Origin: Acinetobacter sp. SAAs474
GTDB lineage: Bacteria > Pseudomonadota > Gammaproteobacteria > Pseudomonadales > Moraxellaceae
NCBI RefSeq assembly: GCF_032823475.1
Contig: NZ_CP127915.1
Span: 3,241,097 to 3,305,096 of the forward strand
DNA length: 64,000 nucleotides
Direction of reading: 5' to 3'
Shown here piece by piece: positions 54,936-62,773 of this stretch. Position numbers and translations under genes: made by a program. Each line of letters opens with the position of its first letter. Position 1 is the stretch's first letter. Under the pieces are notes generated by a model. That model did no database searches and was not told the DNA's origin. It saw only the letters and a program-made list of their open reading frames with translations.

Positions 54936-55136
54936 TCAGACGCTTTTTTTCTTGCACCTTTGCCCAATAATTCAGGATAAGTGCCAATTCCAAGCTATGA
55001 CCATTTACCATCAGGCTTTACACGGAAATATAAGCCATCACCGTCTAACTCCCGATATTCTTTTAATTCAGGTTCAAGGTTAGCAAGTACAGTATCAGAC
55101 AAAGGACGGCATTTTATTTCTGATCTTTTCATGTAT
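54936..55136 (-). pseudogene. P4-type integrase N-terminal fragment (copy 2)
   Basis: From an ATG at 55136 the frame reads MKRSEIKCRPLSDTVLANLE, PELKEYRELDGDGLYFRVKP, DGKWS, stop, LGIGTYPELLGKGARKKASE. Against copy 1 thirteen codons between two GATGRTAAA-like repeats are missing, and TGG has become TAG. The intact start shows that this side is the integrase-proximal end of a former element. Confidence 0.85.
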
Positions 55137-55221
55137 CCGTGTATCCCTTGAGTTCAATATTTCTTAAAGAATACATAAAGGGATACATGGGAAGGAACAC
55201 TATAGCTAGTTATGTTTAGGC

Positions 55222-55258
55222 AAAAAAAAAGGCTTAAACCCTTAAGATTTAAGCCTTT
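55222..55258 (-). terminator. Strong terminator upstream of integrase remnant
   Basis: AAAGGCTTAAA, loop CCCTTAAGA, TTTAAGCCTTT; nine A on the left give a T run for leftward transcripts. It would stop leftward transcripts from the right-hand satellite before they reach the remnant. Confidence 0.8.
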
Positions 55259-55856
55259 CCGTTTTATATTTAGTTATATTCAGTTATATAAAGCTAGGTA
55301 TTTGGGATGGCGTCAATTGAACTCAATCAATAACCTACTGTTAAATAACAATTATTAAAACAAATAAAAACCCAGTGTACACCACAGTGTACAAATTATC
55401 TGTTGCTAGAATTATAAACTGTCAGTTTGGTTGTTATTCAGGGTGCTAAACTCACCTCAACAATTAGAATAGATGTAGCATTAATTCAGTGGTTCTACTG
55501 GGAGATGAATTGGCGTCTTTTAATATTTAATATAGTTACTCATAAGTGGGGGGGATGGTCAAAATAACCATACCTTTTGGTAAATGACCGACCTCTTAAC
55601 CATATTTTTATATGAGCGAAATTAAAAATTGAGGGTCTTGACTGAATGTAAGCCTTATCAATCAAGAGAATTGGTTTTTAAAAGTTGGGTTTTGTTGGGT
55701 TCTTATGTTGTTTTTCATTCTTAATTCTTATTATTTTCATGCTTATTTTAGTTATTTTTAGGTCTTTCTAGGCTCTCCCTCACACGCTCACGCCTTTTGT
55801 TCTTGAATAATGCTTGCACTGGTATAGCGGTTTGCTGTGTTTTTTGTAACGGAATG
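55259..55856. other. Non-coding junction between two satellites
   Basis: No gene seen. It contains a 9-base direct repeat CAGTGTACA (55373-55381 and 55385-55393), of the size of integrase arm sites. The junction between the collapsed element and the right-hand satellite, and therefore an attachment core, should lie between about 55140 and 55400. Confidence 0.45.
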
Positions 55857-56783
55857 GCATTCTAAATGCTGTCGGGTAACTTGGTGACATTTTAAATGTG
55901 GGCAAGTACAAGGCATACGTTTAAAACAAATCCCTTAAAACCTGTTATTCAGAACCTAACTTTTAAACTTGCTGAGATTTTAAATCTACTCAACTTTGAG
56001 CATATCTTTTAATGTGAGCATTGCCCCTAGTGAGGGTTATCCTCAATTTGAGGTTATCGTTTTTTGCATGATGATACTAATCTGCTCCACTATTTAGTGG
56101 CTCAGGTCTATCATTGGTAGAATATACCTGCATGGTGAATATGCCACTCAGCATGAATAATTAAAGCTCGTTTTATTTGACTACCTTTTTAGTGTAGTGA
56201 AGCTCCATAAAACTATGGCTCTTATCCATCCTCAAATTGAGGGCAGACATGACAAAACACGACCTTTTTTTAAGTTATTTGTGATACCGAATAATCTTGT
56301 ATCACTCTCCAGTGGGGGAATATAAAAGTTAAAAGTATTTCGATTTTCCTAGACCACTGCCAATCACACTTATAAAAAAAATTCTGTTTTTAGCGAAAAG
56401 TGCATGTAAGTTTAAATTTTCCCTTTGTATACCTTTATTTATAAGGTTTTCCTTATTTATGGGATTAACCTCTCTATTAACTTTTGGTATGTTTTTTAAT
56501 CTAAAAGTTAAAGTTATGCGGTTAAAAGTGCATATAAAGTTAAAGAAAAGTGCATATCTGCACTTCTGGAGGGTTTCAACATAATCATAATGTTAAGGTG
56601 CTTATGTGGAACATTTGAATAGAATCATAATGTTATGGATTGGATTTAAAATCCGACCCTTTCGTCACTTTTGACGATAACCTAATTTATTGTTTTATAA
56701 GGTAAACGCAAAAATGCGCTTAGTGATATGGGATTATCCCACTTCACTAAATAATTGATTTGATAGCAAGCCTCAAAAGTGAG
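55857..56783. repeat. Field of many tiny hairpins
   Basis: At least thirteen short perfect inverted repeats with 2-4 base loops: GCATT-CTA-AATGC (55857), ACATT-TTA-AATGT (55887), AGATT-TTA-AATCT (55975), CTCAA-CT-TTGAG (55989), CCTCA-ATT-TGAGG (56041), CCACT-ATTT-AGTGG (56087), CCATA-AAAC-TATGG (56205), CCTCA-AAT-TGAGG (56230), GGATT-TAA-AATCC (56642), TCGTCA-CTTT-TGACGA (56662), CGCA-AAAA-TGCG (56707), GGGA-TTA-TCCC (56730) inside TAGTGA/TCACTA, CTCA-AAAG-TGAG (56772). GTGATAC/GTATCAC with an 11-base loop is at 56281. No gene is seen. Confidence 0.65.
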
Positions 56784-56858
56784 TTTTGTAGTTTTAAGGA
56801 CGTTAAAAAGGATAGGATTCAACTATCATGATTTTAGTGATAATTAAGCATTATTCTT

Positions 56859-57339
56859 GCATGACGTAGCATGACAAAACCACTTTTTTACTTTGACGTA
56901 CTTTGACAAAACGAATGTTTATTAAAAAAGCCGTATGCCTTATATCGCTTGGTTTTGAGCATGTTTTTATAGTTATTTTTCTGAGTACCTTGTCAAACAA
57001 ATATAATAAGGTCTGTCATGCAAGATTTTATGACACGTAGTGATACGGAATGGATTATTTTCCTTGAAGTTCCTTGATGAAATTGGATTCCCTCAAAATA
57101 GCGGTAAACCTTGCTGCATATAACGTTAAAGCTGTTTTGACGGTCTTTATACTAGTGTTCCATCAAGGAAATTAAATAAATGCGTAAAGAATAATTTAAG
57201 GCTATTTTGTTGTACGTAGTTGTACAGAATTAATTCCATTAAATCGCTGTATGCCTTGCTGTAATTGGCATAGAGAACTTTTTCCATAAATACGCCGTAA
57301 AACAAAAATTAAGTTATTTTTTGCTATACGTAACTATAC
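56859..57339. repeat. Six paired 10-bp-period direct repeats
   Basis: Each unit is a heptamer, a 3-base spacer and the heptamer again: GCATGAC-GTA-GCATGAC (56859), CTTTGAC-GTA-CTTTGAC (56891), ATGACAC-GTA-GTGATAC (57030), CCTTGAA-GTT-CCTTGAT (57062), GTTGTAC-GTA-GTTGTAC (57209), GCTATAC-GTA-ACTATAC (57323). AAAA, GAAAT or GAAT-like bases follow each. Stretches between units also share GTATGCCTTGCTG-like text. No open frame is supported here. Confidence 0.75.
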
Positions 57340-57391
57340 GAAATGGGGGGTATGGAGTTATAAAAAAACCTCCAATTAAGGAGGCTATTTA

Positions 57392-57721
57392 TTAAAGTAG
57401 CTGCAATACATCTGCCCGAACTTCTACCACTTCCCGATCTGCTCCACTGGCTTTATCTTTCCACTTTCTAGTCCTTAAACTACCCTCTATATAAACCTTA
57501 CTACCTTTTTTAAGGTACTTGCCTGCAATCTCAGCTAGTCGGTTGTTAGCAGTGATTCTGTGCCATTCTGTAAGCTCCTTTCGTTCTCCAGTGGTCTTGT
57601 CTTTCCATTGCTCAGTGGTAGCCATACTGAAAGTGGCAATACTCCCACCATTAGGAAATTGTTTGCTCTCAGGGTCACGACCCAATACACCCATTAAAAT
57701 AACTTTGTTCACGTTTGGCAT
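57392..57721 (-). CDS. ssb: Single-stranded DNA-binding protein of the satellite
   Basis: 109 residues, OB fold: [74 protein letters not shown]. It has the whole SSB core but ends ADVLQLL, without the long linker and acidic tail of host SSB. That tail recruits host partners, so this protein probably serves the element's own replication. It lies between the paired repeats and the GGTAAC iterons. Confidence 0.9.
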   Translation of the reverse strand: MPNVNKVILMGVLGRDPESKQFPNGGSIATFSMATTEQWKDKTTGERKELTEWHRITANNRLAEIAGKYLKKGSKVYIEGSLRTRKWKDKASGADREVVEVRADVLQLL

Positions 57722-57765
57722 TTTTCTAAATCTCTTAAATTTTCTTAGAATGTCTATTTTTAAGG

Positions 57766-57975
57766 GGTAACATGGGTAACGTGGGTAACATCCTTGCTAT
57801 TAAAGGGTTTCAGCCTGTTACCTCTTTATTTTTCGTTAGGTAACGTGGGGTAACATGGGTAACACAACTCAAAAAAATTAGAACTTGTTACCTCTGTTAC
57901 CTGTTACCTTTTTTGCTAGGTAACACCTTCAAAGCCTTTATTTATGCGGTTGTTACCCCTGTTACCTTTGTTACC
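57766..57975. repeat. GGTAAC iteron array, putative replication origin
   Basis: Fourteen hexamers in 210 bases. GGTAAC starts at 57766, 57775, 57784, 57839, 57849, 57858, 57919; its complement GTTACC at 57817, 57887, 57896, 57903, 57952, 57961, 57970. Within groups the period is mostly 9 bases, and groups face each other in opposite orientation. It fills the gap between the helicase stop and the ssb start. P4-type replication proteins bind iterons at ori, so this is the likely origin or its binding region. Confidence 0.75.
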
Positions 57976-57986
57976 TCTTAATTTTG

Positions 57987-60413
57987 CTATTCCCAGCTAA
58001 AAATAGCTTCTTTTACCACATAAGCTTTAAGTGCATTTTTTCTAGCTGGTACTCTTACAGTTTTACTGGTCTTACCTGTGTCATGCTCTAATAGCTTTTC
58101 AATGAGTAGGGCATTGGCTACTTTTTTACTATCGTGTCCTTTGCATACTTCATTTTTAAATTGCTCAGGTAACACAATAAATAATTTTTCACCTTTCTCT
58201 ATTTTCCAGTAGCCCACTCGATTAATGATTTTCTCGATACTTTCAATATCGGGGGTAATTGCTTCAAATCGGCTAGATTCATACGCTTCTAAAAATGCCT
58301 TAACCGTTAAAATATATTCTCGGTTCTGATAATCTCCGACATACTCAAACCCATTGACCCAAGTATTAAAAACAGTTTTTACAGCATCAAACGCCGTGCC
58401 TGCTTTCCATCCTGTTATCCCTGCTTGGGTAGCTAGTTCGCCTGCAACGGCAAGCAAAGCAAAAGTATTGGCTACACGGCTTATATGTCCTTGCTGTATG
58501 TCTGCAATCAACTCAAGGTTATATTGCTCTAATAGCTGTTTAGCCTGTGCCATTACCTTATCTTTATGACTGGTTAGATAATCTAGCCATACCATGCCTG
58601 CAACGCCATAGAACTGATTAGAATGCTCTACAAGCTGTCTTGATTGTTTTGCACCATCTTCAGCAAAATCAATTTGATCGAATAAACCATATTCTGACTG
58701 GTCAACATCAATATCAATTAATCGAACCTCTTGTCCTAATTTAGTTTTTTGTCCGCTTTCTTGCATAATTTCTTTTAAGCTTTTCTCACCAGTAGACATA
58801 AAAATAAGTTTCCATTTATACGGCGCTCTAGCTGTAATTTGCTTTGTTAAACGTGCTTTACCTTTACCATTTGCAAGCATATAAACAATATTGCCAAGCT
58901 CTTTAGGGTTTGATATTTCCCCGATCTCGTCTAAACCTAAAAAACTGTCATTATAGCTATAGGCTGTATGCTCTAATGCATTACCAGTTGAACGCCATGT
59001 TTTATGATGCCTTTCAGGATTACCCCATACACTACAAGCGACATATAAAGCAGTAGTTTTACCTTTAGATGATTGCCCTTTAAAGTGTATGCCTGCACCT
59101 ATCTGTTGTTCCAATGGTGTAAGCAATTGCCCTGCAAAAGCTGAACACATAGCCACGACCAACTTAGAATGACTAGCAATAGGCATAGAAATATTGTTTT
59201 GCCATTGCTCAAGTGTTCCTTTGTTTTGGTAGCTACTCTCAACTCCCTGTGTAGTTTGATATACAACTAAATCACTCTTTTTATGCTGTCCGATCTGCTT
59301 ATTCGGTAATACATAAACATCATCATGCCATCCAGCACGTTCCACACATAAAGCACGTTTAGCAGTCGGGTAACTCATTAAGTAGCTTTGTAGTAAGTTT
59401 CGTGCTTTACCACTGGGAGCAATTACCACGCCTTGATTGGCTAAATCTTTTCTAAGCTCTACACCATCGGATTGAAAAAACTCCATAGATAAAGCTTGAG
59501 TATGTTTAACGCCATCGGCATCGTGCCATTCTAATAAGCGTCCCCATGCATTACTTGATGAATCTCTCGTTTGTGCCAATACATGAATAGGACTTGAGAT
59601 ATATTGCTTATATTCGTTGTCTTTTGACTGCTCAATGTAATACAAGCCATCCTTTAAAAGATGAAATACACCATCACCATAACGGAAAGGCTTAGCTAAA
59701 TGACCTTTAGGCAATATCTCTTTTTTAGGAAGTAGCTCTACTGCTTCATCAATAAACGCCGTGATTTCTTCAACTGCTTCATATTGTGATAAATCAGTGT
59801 GAAAAAGATTGGCCTCAACTTCCATACTTTGATTAATCAATCTCACAGCCGTGTTTTGTTCAAGCTGCTGGAATGGCTCAAGCTGTATATGTTCGGCTCT
59901 CACCGGCATATATAACTCTGTATAGCCTGCCTTTGATAACTGATTAATCACATACTGAATTTGTTCAAAATCAAAAGGCTTGAGTTCATTTTTAGTGACA
60001 TTACATAAGTGTGGCAAAACCACTAATACAACGGCATAACTAGTCTGAGCAATCTTAAAGAATGCCTCTAGGTGATGAGTAATAATAATCGGCTTATCTG
60101 TCTGCAATTCACCATAGTAAGCAAAGCCCTTAGCTATGCTTCCCTCTGTAAACTCAACACGTTTACCATCATTTAACACGGCGTATTGAATCAGCTCTAA
60201 ACGTCCGTTATAGATCGGTAGAATTAACGGTTGTTCGTAGTCTGCACCGTTTATTTCAATAGTATATGGATTAATACAGATCGGCTTTAAAGGACTGCCA
60301 AAACGCTGAATAATAGAATTCTGTAAATACTGTGCATCTTGTGGCATCAACTCCACACAATCAGCTATAATCTGATCGGGTGTTATTCTTTGAGGGGTGT
60401 CGTGATTAAGCAT
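57987..60413 (-). CDS. DUF927-domain helicase/replication protein
   Basis: 808 residues. The central part is a DUF927 P-loop ATPase: Walker A FKGQSSKGKTTALY (K452), TWRSTGNALEHTAYSYNDSF, Walker B FLGLDEIGE (about 490-497) and LIFMSTGEKSL. The first 250 residues are not clearly recognised but occupy the primase-side position of such proteins. It probably unwinds or primes DNA at the nearby iterons. It overlaps the upstream small gene by 8 bases. The C-terminus (YWKIEKGEKLFIVLPEQFK) resembles a winged DNA-binding end. Confidence 0.85.
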   Translation of the reverse strand: MLNHDTPQRITPDQIIADCVELMPQDAQYLQNSIIQRFGSPLKPICINPYTIEINGADYEQPLILPIYNGRLELIQYAVLNDGKRVEFTEGSIAKGFAYYGELQTDKPIIITHHLEAFFKIAQTSYAVVLVVLPHLCNVTKNELKPFDFEQIQYVINQLSKAGYTELYMPVRAEHIQLEPFQQLEQNTAVRLINQSMEVEANLFHTDLSQYEAVEEITAFIDEAVELLPKKEILPKGHLAKPFRYGDGVFHLLKDGLYYIEQSKDNEYKQYISSPIHVLAQTRDSSSNAWGRLLEWHDADGVKHTQALSMEFFQSDGVELRKDLANQGVVIAPSGKARNLLQSYLMSYPTAKRALCVERAGWHDDVYVLPNKQIGQHKKSDLVVYQTTQGVESSYQNKGTLEQWQNNISMPIASHSKLVVAMCSAFAGQLLTPLEQQIGAGIHFKGQSSKGKTTALYVACSVWGNPERHHKTWRSTGNALEHTAYSYNDSFLGLDEIGEISNPKELGNIVYMLANGKGKARLTKQITARAPYKWKLIFMSTGEKSLKEIMQESGQKTKLGQEVRLIDIDVDQSEYGLFDQIDFAEDGAKQSRQLVEHSNQFYGVAGMVWLDYLTSHKDKVMAQAKQLLEQYNLELIADIQQGHISRVANTFALLAVAGELATQAGITGWKAGTAFDAVKTVFNTWVNGFEYVGDYQNREYILTVKAFLEAYESSRFEAITPDIESIEKIINRVGYWKIEKGEKLFIVLPEQFKNEVCKGHDSKKVANALLIEKLLEHDTGKTSKTVRVPARKNALKAYVVKEAIFSWE

Positions 60414-60708
60414 TGCGACCCCCTTTTAATTGCTCCCATTCTTTTGAGTAGTGTTCTGCTTTTTCTACATGATGGCTAAGTCGTTCTTCTGCAAGATATT
60501 CATACATATCTATATGGTGAATTAAATCAGTAAAATTATGCTGAGTAATTTCCTCACCATTTACAGCTAATTCCTTTAATTTCTTTATTTCCTTTCTCAC
60601 AAAAGATATAGCTGTATTCATCCATTGCATATCACTTTCTGAACACATATAAATATCTGCTAGATCACCGGCATCATAATTTTTAGGAATAGAATTTGTA
60701 TTAGGCAT
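60406..60708 (-). CDS. Small helical protein of unknown function
   Basis: 100 residues, charged and helical (WMNTAISFVRKEIKKLKELA; HHIDMYEYLAEERLSHHVEKA). No known domain. Its stop overlaps the helicase start, so the two are translationally coupled. Starts after AAGGAGCGCATTA. Confidence 0.7.
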   Translation of the reverse strand: MPNTNSIPKNYDAGDLADIYMCSESDMQWMNTAISFVRKEIKKLKELAVNGEEITQHNFTDLIHHIDMYEYLAEERLSHHVEKAEHYSKEWEQLKGGRNA

Positions 60709-60710
60709 GA

Positions 60711-61010
60711 TTAATGCGCTCCTTTTACTAAGTTTGGAGCTTTACCATTCACGACCAAATGAGGGTGGCAAAGCTGAAAAGGGTTGGTCGACAGGCGTAA
60801 AAGGTAACCTGCACACTCGAAAGTGTCCCTCTCCAGCTTCACCATAAAATGCGAACGCATAGAGATTTCACGCATAAAAAAAGCCCTAAGCGGACTATAT
60901 GCGCCTTTTACGAAATAGCCGACCAAAGCTAACTCTGAGATTTTGCTCAAAGCCCGACAAATATAACCATACTTAGGCATGTTGGCAAGATTGAATGATT
61001 TATTTTTCAT
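60711..61010 (-). CDS. Small satellite protein of unknown function
   Basis: 99 residues, basic, with hydrophobic patches (ISELALVGYFVKGAYSPLRA) and two Cys. Small genes of the Ash or Icd type sit at this place in P4-like elements and share odd composition, but I cannot show homology. Followed immediately by the 60406-60708 gene. Confidence 0.5.
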   Translation of the reverse strand: MKNKSFNLANMPKYGYICRALSKISELALVGYFVKGAYSPLRAFFMREISMRSHFMVKLERDTFECAGYLLRLSTNPFQLCHPHLVVNGKAPNLVKGAH

Positions 61011-61018
61011 ACTTGCAC

Positions 61019-61387
61019 CTACTGCACACGGTTAAGATTAATGTTGGAATTAATCAAAATCCCATCATTTGATAAGCCTACTTGCTGTCGGTTATCTATC
61101 ATTGTTAAGAGGCGTTTTTCTGCTTCTTCAAAACTGATACCAAAGTGATTGGCAATATCTTCAAGGCGGTACATTGGTTCGCCATCATCTGTATAAGCAC
61201 TAACTGGTGGTAGTAGATTTAACTCTTTAGCCTTTTGGTGCATTTCCCGTTTAATATTCTCAGGCGTGTAGTGCATCGTTAAAATAAATGCTTGCTCTGT
61301 AATAGGATGGTCATCACCATACTGTTTAACCATTGCTTTGTAGTGGTCAAACGCTTTGAAAAATTCGGGGTTTACATGCTCAGTCAT
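61019..61387 (-). CDS. Hypothetical satellite protein
   Basis: 122 residues. YRLEDIANHFGISFEEAEKR looks like a helix-turn-helix-type segment near the middle (about 75-95); the rest is not recognised. I use the ATG at 61387 because GAGGGTATACACA precedes it. It overlaps the end of the BRO-N gene by 8 bases. Confidence 0.65.
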   Translation of the reverse strand: MTEHVNPEFFKAFDHYKAMVKQYGDDHPITEQAFILTMHYTPENIKREMHQKAKELNLLPPVSAYTDDGEPMYRLEDIANHFGISFEEAEKRLLTMIDNRQQVGLSNDGILINSNINLNRVQ

Positions 61388-61895
61388 TGTGTATACCCTC
61401 AAAAGTTAATTGAATATTTGCCTTACATGCTTGTATGCGCTTGGCATTTAAATGCTTCTCTCGTTTACGCTTATGCATCCCATGACTGTGAAACGTGCCT
61501 TTATCTTTAGATAAATTTTCTTCCATACAAATACGGTTTAATTCATCAAAAGCAGTTTGTCTTGCTGTTGGTGAATAACTGCCTGTCTTTCTAATAACTG
61601 GCAATACTTCATTAAATACCCAATCTTGAAAATTCAGTGCTTCAAGTTTGTTAGATCGGAAAATAATGCGGTATAGGTTCGGCTCATTAATAAACTTCAC
61701 TTTCTGAGTACCGCCATTTGTAAGGATGTGGCAATCTGCCATACCCTTTGAATCTAGCTCTCGTAATAATCGTGAGCTTCGATCTACTGATAAAACACTA
61801 CATACATCAGTCAGACAAAATAGAGGCTCACCATTTGCACCATAAACAATACGAACGCCGTGATTATTAAAATTAAAGATAGATGGATTCATCAT
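61380..61895 (-). CDS. BRO-N domain antirepressor-like protein
   Basis: 171 residues. The BRO-N domain spans about residues 8-110: FNNHGVRIVYGANGEPLFCL, DVCSVLSVDRSSRLLREL, NEPNLYRIIFRSNKLEALNF, WVFNEVLPVIRKTGSYSP. Phage proteins with this domain bind DNA and often act as antirepressors. The basic tail (KRKREKHLNAKRIQACKA) may bind nucleic acid. It overlaps the stop/start of the next small gene. Confidence 0.85.
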   Translation of the reverse strand: MMNPSIFNFNNHGVRIVYGANGEPLFCLTDVCSVLSVDRSSRLLRELDSKGMADCHILTNGGTQKVKFINEPNLYRIIFRSNKLEALNFQDWVFNEVLPVIRKTGSYSPTARQTAFDELNRICMEENLSKDKGTFHSHGMHKRKREKHLNAKRIQACKANIQLTFEGIHND

Positions 61896-62104
61896 TACAC
61901 CCCTTTAAGCTCATAACGTGCATGAGTACCAGTGCCCGAGCTATTACGTTCGTTATAAGTCACTATTTCATAACCTTGATTACGTAAACGCTTGATAATT
62001 GCACTCAGGCGGTAACATTTATAAAGTCGGATTGCATCTACTTGAGTAATGCTTCGGCCTTGCTTGAGGTGTTCTAAAACTTGGGTTACTTGGGTGTTAT
62101 TCAT
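61895..62104 (-). CDS. Small winged-helix protein
   Basis: 69 residues. ITQVDAIRLYKCYRLSAIIKRLRNQGYEIVTY followed by a basic wing (GTGTHARYEL) is the pattern of small phage helix-turn-helix proteins of the ArsR-like/HTH_36 type. Probably a regulator in the early operon. Start overlaps the BRO-N region by one base. Confidence 0.75.
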   Translation of the reverse strand: MNNTQVTQVLEHLKQGRSITQVDAIRLYKCYRLSAIIKRLRNQGYEIVTYNERNSSGTGTHARYELKGV

Positions 62105-62107
62105 GGT

Positions 62108-62443
62108 TTAAGCCCCTATTTTTATGTCATCAAGTAGGGTTAAAAGGTGGTGCATAGCCTGTTGTTCGGTATCAAGTAAGTGGACGATCTGCTTAGGTGA
62201 TACATGCGTATTTTTAAGGCGTGTCGGGCGTATATATTCCATCGGTTCATCAATGCCAGCTTTGAGGCTTCTTTGATATTGGCTATCCAGTACGCCGTAC
62301 AAATCATTTAATTGCGCAGATACTTTCTTAAGCTGGTCATGGTTTATGGCTGTGACTAAATCACGGTTATAAATATCTTTTGCCACTGCACTAAGCTGTC
62401 GGCTTGCATTTAAGGCAATAGACTTAATTTGTGTTTTGGTCAT
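62108..62443 (-). CDS. Hypothetical satellite protein
   Basis: 111 residues, helical, without a recognised domain (IALNASRQLSAVAKDIYNRD; KKVSAQLNDLYGVLDSQYQR). 3 bases before the winged-helix gene and 3 after AlpA, so part of one operon. Confidence 0.65.
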   Translation of the reverse strand: MTKTQIKSIALNASRQLSAVAKDIYNRDLVTAINHDQLKKVSAQLNDLYGVLDSQYQRSLKAGIDEPMEYIRPTRLKNTHVSPKQIVHLLDTEQQAMHHLLTLLDDIKIGA

Positions 62444-62446
62444 GGG

Positions 62447-62662
62447 TTAAGCCTCCATTACAGAAAGGCTTTGTTTTTGCTTGTTGTGCCACTCTACAAG
62501 CTCGGCATAATCGAAATAGACTGGTGCTTGTTTGCTCTCACCTGTCTTTATTGGGCGTGGAAAAGTTTTATCTGTGCGTACGATATGGCGTAAGGATTCA
62601 CGGCTTATATCAAGCAGTTCACAAGTCTTTTTAAATTGAATGCGGATTGGAGTAATAGTCAT
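62447..62662 (-). CDS. AlpA-like excisionase/regulator
   Basis: 71 residues from the ATG at 62662. KKTCELLDISRESLRHIVRT, FPRPIKTGESKQAPVYFDYAELVEWHNKQ is the AlpA/MerR-type winged helix used by P4-like elements to activate or direct the integrase. A terminator hairpin ends exactly before the start codon, and no clear ribosome site is visible. The frame opens four codons earlier inside the hairpin. Confidence 0.8.
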   Translation of the reverse strand: MTITPIRIQFKKTCELLDISRESLRHIVRTDKTFPRPIKTGESKQAPVYFDYAELVEWHNKQKQSLSVMEA

Positions 62663-62694
62663 AAAAAAGCCCATATATGAATTAATATGGGCTT
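62663..62694 (-). terminator. Terminator hairpin abutting the alpA start codon
   Basis: Read leftward: AAGCCCATAT, loop TAATTCAT, ATATGGGCTT, then six T directly followed by the ATG of the AlpA gene. A 10-bp perfect stem with a T run is a canonical intrinsic terminator. Its place at a gene start suggests attenuation, as P4 uses premature termination for immunity. Confidence 0.75.
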
Positions 62695-62773
62695 AGTATC
62701 TATTTGATATTTATAATGTAATAGTGGGATACATCTACTTAATGGGGATTAAGCAGATGTATCTGATTATTAT

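Noticed and set aside
55259..55400. TTCAATTGACGCCATCCCA on the reverse strand as a tRNA 3' end
   Set aside because: It has some likeness to a T-arm, but no acceptor stem or anticodon arm could be built around it.
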